Assembly (NCBI GenBank): GCA_016208905.1
Contig: JACQXG010000080.1
Span: 1 to 48,239, forward strand
DNA length: 48,239 nt
Direction of reading: 5' to 3'
Source of the DNA: Nitrospirota bacterium
GTDB taxonomy: Bacteria > Nitrospirota > Thermodesulfovibrionia > UBA6902
Both the position numbers and the translations under genes were made by a program. The notes beneath the pieces are model-generated. The model saw only the letters and a list, made by a program, of their open reading frames with translations, was not told the origin of the DNA and did no database searches. The first letter of the stretch is position 1, and each line of letters starts with the position of its first letter. Positions 23,929 through 30,906 of the stretch are shown here, piece after piece.

Positions 23929-25254
23929 TTATTGTGACGCAGAGCCATTTGTCCTGAAGCTGCCTGTAAGGTTGCTCAGGAACTCCGAGCTGTCCTTCAG
24001 GTTTCTTATCTCATCTCTGATATTAGCTGTCATGGCTTTGTTGTTGAAGGCTATTACTGAAGATTGTTCGGCATTGGAGGCTATTTCACCGGATACATTT
24101 GACTGTTCCTCCACTGATGCGGCTATCTGCATAACTTCGTCGCGGCCTTCGGAGACCCTGGTAACAATACTGTTCAATGCATCTCCTACCCGTGAAATAT
24201 ACTCGCTGGCCTTTCTCACCTCTTCAGACGCAGTATTCATTGTGCTGGCCGTCTGCTCGGACTCTTTCTGCACCGCGCCGATTTTATTGGATATCTCTGT
24301 TGTGGCCTTAATGGTGTTTTCAGCGAGTTTCCTGACCTCATCAGCAACAACGGCAAATCCCCTTCCCTGCTCACCGGCCCTTGCGGCCTCGATCGCGGCG
24401 TTCAGGGCAAGCAGGTTTGTCTGATCGGCTATCTCGGTAATTACAGTTACTATATTGCCTATTTCAGCTGCGCGGTTGTCCAGATTCCTGACCATTAAGG
24501 ACAGTGCGTTGGTGGAGCTGTGGACCTTTTGTATATATTCAATCGCCTCATCCGCGATCCGTTTGCCCCCGACAGCGGCCGCTTTTGCTTCTTCGGATGT
24601 ATCGGACGCCTTTGCCGCGTTTTTTGCGACAGCAATGACTGTCCGGCTCATCTCCTCTGCAGCGGTCGCAATTGATGCGGACTGTTCAGAGATGCTGCTG
24701 GCGTTGCCGGTTGACTGCTCTGAACTGTCGCTGAGAGTACTTATTGTTCTGAACATATTATTTGAAACAGACTGAAGCTCCTGAAAGACCTTTTGCATAT
24801 TGTCAAAAAGGGAATTAAACGAATTGAACATGTCTCCTATCTCATCAACCGTAATCACATCAATCCGCCTGCTCAAATCGGTTTTAGCAGAGGTTTTAGT
24901 GCCGCTGGTCAGTGATTTACTGAAATTATCCAGAAACTCAGTCGCCTTTCTCATGGGTCTGACTATTAAATATCTCAAAACCCCGGAGATGAATATGACA
25001 GCCAGGACAGAGAAAATAAACATGCCTGCATTGAGCTGCAAATACGTTGACAGGAAGGTAAATGACCCCTTCTTCTGAGCGTCCATTGCAGAAACAGCAT
25101 CCCTTACTTCATTCACACACAGATAGAAACTGGCCAGTGTTACGGCCTGTATGAAAAGCATCGGCATCAGGTTGCCGACTATTTTTTTTGAGAGAGAATT
25201 AAAAAATGTCCGTTCGAGATATCCGCACATCGTCCGGAAAAAACTCTTGTTCAT
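23929..25254 (-). CDS. Methyl-accepting chemotaxis protein with minimal sensory loop
   Basis: A 441-residue chemoreceptor. Two membrane helices (about 27-48 and 75-98) enclose only some 26 residues, so there is no real periplasmic ligand domain. A HAMP-like segment (about 95-155) and a cytoplasmic signalling domain follow; the hairpin tip [21 protein letters not shown] that binds CheA/CheW is intact. The C terminus has no CheR/CheB-docking pentapeptide. It probably senses membrane state, energy or signals from another protein. No other chemotaxis gene is in the window. It is separated from its neighbours by more than 150 bp on both sides. Confidence 0.92.
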   Translation of the reverse strand: MNKSFFRTMCGYLERTFFNSLSKKIVGNLMPMLFIQAVTLASFYLCVNEVRDAVSAMDAQKKGSFTFLSTYLQLNAGMFIFSVLAVIFISGVLRYLIVRPMRKATEFLDNFSKSLTSGTKTSAKTDLSRRIDVITVDEIGDMFNSFNSLFDNMQKVFQELQSVSNNMFRTISTLSDSSEQSTGNASSISEQSASIATAAEEMSRTVIAVAKNAAKASDTSEEAKAAAVGGKRIADEAIEYIQKVHSSTNALSLMVRNLDNRAAEIGNIVTVITEIADQTNLLALNAAIEAARAGEQGRGFAVVADEVRKLAENTIKATTEISNKIGAVQKESEQTASTMNTASEEVRKASEYISRVGDALNSIVTRVSEGRDEVMQIAASVEEQSNVSGEIASNAEQSSVIAFNNKAMTANIRDEIRNLKDSSEFLSNLTGSFRTNGSASQ

Positions 25255-25617
25255 TATATGTCCTCTTTTCTTAAGTTATAAAAGTTCAGATCAGCGCTTC
25301 TCTCTACTTTACTCGGCATACGTCCGGAAATCTTTAGCAGAAAGAAGAGAATACAGGGTCAGCCCTGCTTATTGACTTTCCCAAATTTTTCAGAGCGACA
25401 GCCCTTGGGCGATAAAGTATTACTGAAAGCTGCCGTAATACTAATAGAAACGATAATGGGCGCTGACACCGCAGGTAGATTCTGCGTGGATAAATCTGTT
25501 TTAATATCAGTAGAGACAAAGATGAAAGCCGGGATACAAGCTGCCGGGCGTCTTCAGGCGGCGATTCAACAGACCAAAATCCCGCATAAAAGACCCTAAC
25601 CGTACAAAGGAGAACCA
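25255..25617. other. Intergenic region between divergent MCP and DedA genes
   Basis: No convincing gene is seen; the open frames on both strands here use poor starts and have unremarkable composition. There is a small hairpin at 25416-25442 (agtattac/gtaatact). The region must hold the promoters of both flanking genes, but I could not single out a strong one. Confidence 0.5.
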
Positions 25618-25743
25618 ATGCACATTGTAGAAGAAGTTGTTTGCAGAGCAGAAAAGAACTTAAGTCGATTGTTATCAACTGCAGGCTATTCCGGGGCGCA
25701 GGGCCCTGATTATACTGCGAGGTTTAAATCATGCATGAACTAA
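25618..25743 (+). CDS. Possible 41-residue leader ORF before dedA
   Basis: An ATG five bases after AAAGGAG (25606-25612) opens a 41-codon frame ending in TAA at 25741-25743, overlapping the first 13 bases of the DedA gene in another frame. The ribosome binding site is the best in the neighbourhood. The peptide has no membrane segment and resembles nothing I know. It may be a real small protein, a translational-coupling leader for DedA, or chance. Confidence 0.35.
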   Translation: MHIVEEVVCRAEKNLSRLLSTAGYSGAQGPDYTARFKSCMN

Positions 25744-26351
25744 TAATGTGGCTTGTTAACACTATCGGAGATCTTGGCTATCCGGGCATCTTTCTGCTTA
25801 TGGCCATGGAAAGTTCGGTGATTCCAGTGCCGAGCGAGCTGGTAATGCCGCCGGCAGGATATCTTGCGCATCAGGGAAAGATGAGTGTCTGGATTGCTAT
25901 TTTCTGGGGAACGGCGGGGAGCCTTGTCGGAGCCTACGCAAACTATTTCGCTTCCCACTATCTCGGCAGGCCCCTCCTGCTCAAGTACGGCAAGTACGTA
26001 TGGATCACTGAAGAAAAGTTTACAAAGGTGGAAAAGTATTTTCTTGAACACGGCGAGATATCCACCTTTATCGGGAGATTATTGCCCGTAGTGAGGCATC
26101 TGATTTCACTGCCGGCCGGGATTGCCGGCATGAACCATTTCAAGTTCTCACTTTATACGCTTATGGGGGCAGGCATATGGGTGACTATCCTCACCTACAT
26201 CGGTTATTTCATCGGCGAAAACCAGGAGCTTATTATGAAATATTCCCACCAGGCGCTGATCGGAGTGGTGATCGTCAGCTGTGTAATTATTTACTTCTAC
26301 ATCCGGGCGCATAAAAAGAAAAAACAAATGAACGCAATCGCCGGGGATTGA
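25731..26351 (+). CDS. DedA family membrane protein
   Basis: A 206-residue integral membrane protein of the DedA/SNARE-associated family. It has the family's first motif ESSVIPVPSELVMPPAG (27-43), with the acidic residues inside the re-entrant membrane region, and the second motif GRLLPVVRHLISLPAGIAGM (115-134), with both conserved arginines. C-terminal helices and a lysine-rich tail follow. Characterised members act as undecaprenyl-phosphate or phospholipid scramblases/translocases and depend on the proton gradient; which lipid this one moves is unknown. It converges with the Memo-AMMECR1 gene. Confidence 0.92.
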   Translation: MHELIMWLVNTIGDLGYPGIFLLMAMESSVIPVPSELVMPPAGYLAHQGKMSVWIAIFWGTAGSLVGAYANYFASHYLGRPLLLKYGKYVWITEEKFTKVEKYFLEHGEISTFIGRLLPVVRHLISLPAGIAGMNHFKFSLYTLMGAGIWVTILTYIGYFIGENQELIMKYSHQALIGVVIVSCVIIYFYIRAHKKKKQMNAIAGD

Positions 26352-26374
26352 GCCGAATAATGCAATAAGCATCT

Positions 26375-26392
26375 GGCATGGCACATCATGCC
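26375..26392. terminator. Hairpin between convergent dedA and Memo genes
   Basis: Stem ggcatg/catgcc with a 6-nt loop lies between the two convergent stop codons. It lacks a long T-tract, so it is only a weak terminator candidate. Confidence 0.35.
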
Positions 26393-26393
26393 C

Positions 26394-27830
26394 CTATTTG
26401 ATAATTTCAGCAGTAAACCTGAATAATTTTGCTTCCTTCCACGCGTCCTCAGGAAGTCCGGCTTTTTTTGAGACCTGTTTGAGGAAGGTCTCCCTGTCCC
26501 AGCCGAACTCAACAGGGACCTGGGGGAGGAGTATGCCGCTGTGGTTATCTTTTACAATATAAAGCCCGTGCCTGCCTATTTCTATCTTATTAGTATCATT
26601 AAGCGGTTCAAATGGCGAAAGGACAGTGACCTCAAATTCTGCATTATCCAGATCCTCTTCTCTCATGGGATGGAATCTCGGATCTCTTGAACAGGCGTTA
26701 ACGGCATTGCTTATCACAGATTCATACAGCGGCATATCGGGCTGGATGTTTCCCATGCATCCTCTTAACATGCCTTTGCCTGTTTTTATTGTTACGAAGG
26801 TGGCCCCGTTTGCCCTGAGCCTTTTGTCATTGATGTTTATCTCCGGTATTTGCCCGTTTTTCACATAGCTTGTAATTGTCTCTTTCGCAAATCCAAGCAA
26901 TTCTGTCTTTTCCGAAGCGCTGAGAGGGCTATTGTATAATCCAATTGCCGCATAGCCGACAACACGTGTCCTGTCACCGGTAACATCGCCTGAGTTTGCA
27001 TATTTATAAAGGACCCCATTAGTTGCGCCGAGGTTTCTCGCTATTGCCATAGTGTATAACACAGGATAACCGCCGCACATTCCGCCTTCGCCGGTCATCA
27101 AATACTTCTCTGTATCATTAGCAGACATCCTCTCGACCGCATCGATTATTTTCATGTCCATTTTCACTGCTGTATCATAATCATGGAAATGAGAGAGGTC
27201 GGTACTTGCGATAATGATGACCTTATCGTTGTCTCTCATTATTCCGGTTATCTTGTCCGTCAGGAAATCAAATGACTTTCTTGTAGGAGCGCCGATAAGG
27301 ACCGGCACTATCTTGACCTGTTTAAAAACACGCTGTATAAAGGGAAGCTGGACCTCAAGAGAATGCTCTTTTTCAAAGGCCTCAGGATAAAAGGTAACGT
27401 CAGCCTCTTTATTTATAAGCGCCCTTGTGATCTTGTCATCGATCTTTATCATGCCGAGAGGGGTTTTCATTTTGCCTTTTTCATAAACGGAAACACCCTT
27501 GAAGGCCTCATGGTGACTCGGCCCCATGAGGATAACAGTCTCAATGTCCCTGTTCATGAGTTGTTTATATGCATGACCCGCAATCGGACCGGAATATATA
27601 TATCCGGCGTGGGGAGCAAGCAACGCTATCAGTTTCCCATTGACCGGATTGGTTGCGGCCTTTGAGAGGAAACCGTCAACCATTTTTATAAGCTTTTCTT
27701 TATCAGCAGGATAAAAGGACCCGGCAACAGCAGGCTCTTTTACTGTTTCCGAACAGCCTGTAACAGGCACTGCCAGCAGGAAGATGCCAAGAATAATTAA
27801 CAGTATGTTTTTAGAAGTATGAAATATCAT
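26394..27830 (-). CDS. Lipoprotein-type fusion of Memo (AmmeMemoRadiSam B) and AMMECR1 (A)
   Basis: A 478-residue fusion. Residues 1-26 are a lipoprotein signal ending in VPVTGC (C26), so the protein is predicted to be anchored in the periplasm. Residues about 30-300 form a Memo domain with its metal-site residues: H74 (APHAGY), H106/H107 (GPSHHEAF) and C252 (GGMCGGYP), plus DLSHFHDY at 211-218. Residues about 305-478 form an AMMECR1 domain with LRGCMGNI. In most bacteria Memo and AMMECR1 are cytoplasmic and encoded with a radical SAM protein, as here at 27987. The chemistry of the system is unsettled. It is the last gene of the operon, 34 bp after the twin-arginine peptide gene. Confidence 0.93.
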   Translation of the reverse strand: MIFHTSKNILLIILGIFLLAVPVTGCSETVKEPAVAGSFYPADKEKLIKMVDGFLSKAATNPVNGKLIALLAPHAGYIYSGPIAGHAYKQLMNRDIETVILMGPSHHEAFKGVSVYEKGKMKTPLGMIKIDDKITRALINKEADVTFYPEAFEKEHSLEVQLPFIQRVFKQVKIVPVLIGAPTRKSFDFLTDKITGIMRDNDKVIIIASTDLSHFHDYDTAVKMDMKIIDAVERMSANDTEKYLMTGEGGMCGGYPVLYTMAIARNLGATNGVLYKYANSGDVTGDRTRVVGYAAIGLYNSPLSASEKTELLGFAKETITSYVKNGQIPEININDKRLRANGATFVTIKTGKGMLRGCMGNIQPDMPLYESVISNAVNACSRDPRFHPMREEDLDNAEFEVTVLSPFEPLNDTNKIEIGRHGLYIVKDNHSGILLPQVPVEFGWDRETFLKQVSKKAGLPEDAWKEAKLFRFTAEIIK

Positions 27831-27864
27831 TATAGTTATTAGCTGTTAAACACTGACACTGACA

Positions 27865-27990
27865 CTAATCCAGTTTCCTCCAGAACCTGGCCTTCTTCGG
27901 TCCGGCCTTTATTTTCAATTTCTTACTGAGGAACCCGACAACACCGCCGACAATAACAAATTTAAAAAAATCCCTTCTTGTCATAATCAT
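27865..27990 (-). CDS. Small twin-arginine peptide (Tat-signal-like), 41 residues
   Basis: The frame reads MIMTRRDFFKF, then a hydrophobic helix (VIVGGVVGFLS), then a very basic tail ending RFWRKLD. The start codon overlaps the stop of the radical SAM gene in an ATGA, a strong sign of coupled translation. RRDFFK matches the twin-arginine consensus, but almost nothing follows the signal, so it may be a membrane-anchored peptide, a Tat-targeted partner, or the remnant of a longer protein. Its position between the radical SAM and Memo genes suggests it belongs to the system. Confidence 0.65.
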   Translation of the reverse strand: MIMTRRDFFKFVIVGGVVGFLSKKLKIKAGPKKARFWRKLD

Positions 27991-28964
27991 GCCTCCCATA
28001 GTCCCGCTATTGTTGCGTTACAGAAAATACATTTCCCTCCTGAAATATTATTCTGCGTGACCTGATAGCCGGCTCTCTCAATCAAAAGCTTTTTGCAGTT
28101 CGGGCAGAATGTATTTTCAGCATTGCTCCTGATGTTTCCGATATAGACATATTTTAAACCGGCATCAAGCGCAGTCTGCCGTGCATTATTCAATGTCTCA
28201 AAAGGCGTTGGAGGAAGGTTGTTGAGTTTGTAATGCGGTAAAAACCTTGAAAAATGAATCGGGACATCAGGACCAAGGTTTTGTATAATCCATTTGCACA
28301 TTTCAGATATCTTTTTCATATCGTCGTTATGGGTCGGGATAACAAGGTTTGTTATCTCAACCCACACACCTTCTTCTCTGAGTACGATCAGGGAATCAAG
28401 CACAGGCCTGAGCCTTCCTCCGCATAGTTTCGCATAAAAGTCCTCTGTAAACGCCTTCAGGTCCACGCAGGCCGCATCAAGATATTTTGAAAGTTCACGG
28501 AGAGGCTTTTCATTGATATAACCGCATGTATGGACCGTGTTCCTGACGCCATACTTTTTTGCGATCACCGATGTATCGTACATATATTCGTAAAAAACAG
28601 TAGGCTCCGTATAGGTATAGGCAATTGATTTACATCCGTAAAATAATGCCTGTCTCACAAGATCATCCGGGGGGAGATCGTGGCTGTCGGTATCTTCCGG
28701 CCGTCCCTGTGATATCTGCCAGTTCTGACAGAATTTACAGCCGAGGACACATCCGACGGTTGCCACTGAAAAGGACTTTGTTGCAGGCATGACATGAAAG
28801 AACGGTTTCTTTTCAATCGGGTCAATTGCAACGGAACAGGGCTTCCCATATACAAGGCTGAACAACTCCCCGTCCCTGTTTATCCGCACCCTGCACCCGC
28901 CGATCTCGTAGTTTCCCAGTTCGCATTCGGTAGGACAGAGTTCGCATTTGACCCTGCTGTTCAT
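27987..28964 (-). CDS. amrS: AmmeMemoRadiSam system radical SAM enzyme
   Basis: A 325-residue radical SAM enzyme, PflA-like. The 4Fe-4S motif is C72-x3-C76-x2-C79 (GCVLGCKFCQNW; numbering from the chosen start). An N-terminal CELCPTECELG...GGC cluster and a C-terminal zinc-ribbon-like CPNC...CIFC pair are typical of this family. I chose MNSRVKC (28964) rather than a TTG at 29036, because the extra 24 residues (rich in leucine, lysine and phenylalanine) come largely from a tandem repeat at 29001-29074 and are foreign to the family. The ribosome binding site is weak and close (ggagtt). It is encoded with the Memo-AMMECR1 fusion and probably modifies a partner or a small molecule in the same pathway. 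Confidence 0.9.
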   Translation of the reverse strand: MNSRVKCELCPTECELGNYEIGGCRVRINRDGELFSLVYGKPCSVAIDPIEKKPFFHVMPATKSFSVATVGCVLGCKFCQNWQISQGRPEDTDSHDLPPDDLVRQALFYGCKSIAYTYTEPTVFYEYMYDTSVIAKKYGVRNTVHTCGYINEKPLRELSKYLDAACVDLKAFTEDFYAKLCGGRLRPVLDSLIVLREEGVWVEITNLVIPTHNDDMKKISEMCKWIIQNLGPDVPIHFSRFLPHYKLNNLPPTPFETLNNARQTALDAGLKYVYIGNIRSNAENTFCPNCKKLLIERAGYQVTQNNISGGKCIFCNATIAGLWEA

Positions 28965-29000
28965 AACTCCATTATATAACCCGGCCCCGTGTAATACAAA

Positions 29001-29074
29001 CAGCTTGAACAGTTTCAACCGTTCCAGGTGTTCCAACGGTTCAAGCAGCTCAAACGGTTCAAGCGGTTTGAACG
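29001..29074. repeat. Degenerate tandem repeat in the amrS 5' region
   Basis: Variants of gttcaagc and ggttcaaac recur about every 12-13 bp between the small membrane protein gene and amrS. The repeat explains a leucine-rich false N-terminal extension of AmrS. Confidence 0.7.
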
Positions 29075-29080
29075 TTATTT

Positions 29081-29284
29081 CTATTCCTCTATCTTTTTCC
29101 AGTGCCTGGCATCATGGAGTTTGAGGCCTTTTTTTGATATCACCGTTTCATAGTAAATACGCCTTTTAAGATAACCGCCGATTTCGGTCATGAAATATTC
29201 CTGGAGAATATTGTATGAGAGGATGAATATGACCAGAAGGGTTGAGAGGATGGCTACAATCCTGAATTTTTTATTGTCCTGCAT
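29081..29284 (-). CDS. Small membrane protein of the AmmeMemoRadiSam operon
   Basis: A 67-residue protein with one membrane helix (about 8-27) and a basic, tyrosine-rich C-terminal part. Its start codon is only 1 bp after the stop of the FMN-binding polyferredoxin gene, so the two are almost certainly co-translated. I do not recognise the family. It could be a small subunit of the polyferredoxin complex. Confidence 0.65.
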   Translation of the reverse strand: MQDNKKFRIVAILSTLLVIFILSYNILQEYFMTEIGGYLKRRIYYETVISKKGLKLHDARHWKKIEE

Positions 29285-29285
29285 A

Positions 29286-30494
29286 TTATTTACCGATATA
29301 ACATTTATTGCAACGAATGCATTCTGATATTAACGGATTATGTTTATTTGCCATGGGACAGTCCTTTCTGCTTATATACCTTCTGTCTTTCCTTGAAAGT
29401 AATCCTGTGAAAGCTGCCACCGGGCAGAGGTATCTGCACCAGAATCTTTCGACTCTTACATTAATAATCAGCATTAATGCGACAAGCGACCATGTGAGCG
29501 CATTGCCGTGAAAAGAAAAGAGCGTGATATACGTCTCATAGTTTCCATACTCCGTATGTCTGGTTGTAAATACCACTGCAGTAATAAGGCATAACAGAAA
29601 ATATTTCAGCCTTCTCCACCGCTCGTCCGTCTCCGGGGCAATCTCCCATTTTCTTGACGGTATTCTGCCGATAAATTCCGCGAGCGCGCCGAACGGACAG
29701 AGCCACCCGCAGTAAAACCGTCCGGCAATTGCGATTGAAATGAGGGCGCTGATAACAATCACATACCACAGTGCGGAAGAAGACATCCGCAGGAGAACAA
29801 GGTTGAAGATGTGGAGTATTGAAAAAGGCGTCGCAAGATAAACCCCGATAACAGCAATGCCGGGGACAAGGCAAATGTCCCTTGACCTCAACAGCACTTT
29901 TGTTTTTCTCGTAACAAAATAGAATATGACCGCGGCAAGAAAGAGCAGCAGATACAGTATCCAGCCGATGCCTGACTGTTTCCCTCCGGCAGGCCCTTTC
30001 ACTTCCAGTCCGTAAACCTGGGACGCGACCTTGCGTGAAGACTCTCTTACGGTCTTTGTCAGCGCCTGGACACTCTCTGTCGCCCTGCTTATGGCGTCAA
30101 TATCTTTGTCGATCTCAAACGGGTCATTTACGTTCTTGCCGGTAAACTGTTTCAGGTATTCATGACTTAACATGTATTGGACATAATTCTTTGTCTCTCT
30201 ATGCTCAAGTATCCTGATGCCGGTAATATCTCCCCTTGAATTCAATGCGATTAAAAGCCTGATCGGTCCGGCATATCCCCTGATCGACGGGACAATGTCA
30301 TACGTATTAAAAGCCGTGATGCCGCTCTCCGGTCCATAATGAGGCGGCATGCCTTTTTTCTCTCCGAAATTCACCTCCGGGGCGACTTCATTCAGATACG
30401 CACTCTCATCAATCCTCTTTTCGGGGGAAAAGAAAAAGCCCGCTGTCAGGGAAGCAATTGTAATAATGAGTGCAGCGATTCTAAGTCGTTTCAT
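29286..30494 (-). CDS. FMN-binding domain fused to membrane polyferredoxin (NosR/NapH-like)
   Basis: A 402-residue membrane electron-transfer protein. After an N-terminal helix (5-21) comes an extracytoplasmic FMN-binding domain (about 60-165) of the RnfG/NqrC/NosR type; the SRAT motif with T139 is the likely covalent FMN site. Several helices follow (about 175-260 and 295-355). The polyferredoxin motifs are CGWLCPFGA, CRYLCPVAAF and the terminal CPMANKHNPLISECIRCNKC. Known relatives pass electrons between the quinone pool or ferredoxin and periplasmic partners. Here it could feed the periplasmic Memo-AMMECR1 lipoprotein encoded downstream, but that link is inference. It is separated by 5 bp from the upstream gene. 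Confidence 0.88.
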   Translation of the reverse strand: MKRLRIAALIITIASLTAGFFFSPEKRIDESAYLNEVAPEVNFGEKKGMPPHYGPESGITAFNTYDIVPSIRGYAGPIRLLIALNSRGDITGIRILEHRETKNYVQYMLSHEYLKQFTGKNVNDPFEIDKDIDAISRATESVQALTKTVRESSRKVASQVYGLEVKGPAGGKQSGIGWILYLLLFLAAVIFYFVTRKTKVLLRSRDICLVPGIAVIGVYLATPFSILHIFNLVLLRMSSSALWYVIVISALISIAIAGRFYCGWLCPFGALAEFIGRIPSRKWEIAPETDERWRRLKYFLLCLITAVVFTTRHTEYGNYETYITLFSFHGNALTWSLVALMLIINVRVERFWCRYLCPVAAFTGLLSRKDRRYISRKDCPMANKHNPLISECIRCNKCYIGK

Positions 30495-30499
30495 ATTTT

Positions 30500-30895
30500 T
30501 TAAATTGAATCCTGGTTTCTATATCTTATCAAAAGTCCCAGCGACACCGTCTTCACACATATTAAGAACACGATAGTATTCCTGACCCCGGCCAAAGGCA
30601 CCATGAATATGGCTGTTGCAAAAGAGCCGAGAAACGAGCCCGCAATATCGACAGCGTACAGCTTGCCTGCCATCCCCCCTTTGCCCTCTTGTTTCATCGC
30701 GAGATTCGCAGCCGCAAACTGACCGCCTCCCAATACCCCTGCCGCAAAAATAAAGATATAAAAAAACGGTCCGCTTTTCATAAACAGTACGGCAGATGCC
30801 ATTAAAATTATCGTCAGAAAATCAAACAGTCTGAGCAATTTTATCGGCCTCTTAATGTCCCTCATAATATATGCCCCGGCTGCTCCCCCCAGCAT
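30500..30895 (-). CDS. C-terminal membrane half of the spermidine-synthase-like protein
   Basis: 131 residues with about four membrane helices and no soluble domain. It starts 11 bp after the stop of the gene at 30907 but in another frame. Read upstream, its frame continues as VYETIGLLTGTF in front of M1. The usual fused MFS/spermidine-synthase-like proteins continue with a second block of helices after the synthase domain, and this ORF supplies exactly that. One extra T in the TTTT run at 30935-30938 (minus strand) would join both parts. It is therefore probably the 3' part of one gene, split by a frameshift or a sequence error; two separate subunits are the alternative. Confidence 0.65.
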   Translation of the reverse strand: MLGGAAGAYIMRDIKRPIKLLRLFDFLTIILMASAVLFMKSGPFFYIFIFAAGVLGGGQFAAANLAMKQEGKGGMAGKLYAVDIAGSFLGSFATAIFMVPLAGVRNTIVFLICVKTVSLGLLIRYRNQDSI

Positions 30896-30906
30896 AAACG
30901 TCCCGG

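Noticed and set aside
25255-25450. c-di-GMP riboswitch before the chemoreceptor
   Set aside because: I looked for the conserved CAGGGCAAACC and GGACGCAAAGCC blocks on the minus strand; only loose partial matches occur.
25372-25599. A 75-codon plus-strand frame between the MCP and DedA genes
   Set aside because: It begins with TTG, has no ribosome binding site and no recognisable domain; the opposite strand also has an open frame there. Probably chance.
28965-29036. Longer N terminus for the AmmeMemoRadiSam radical SAM enzyme
   Set aside because: It starts at TTG inside a tandem repeat and adds a leucine/lysine-rich segment not typical of the family.
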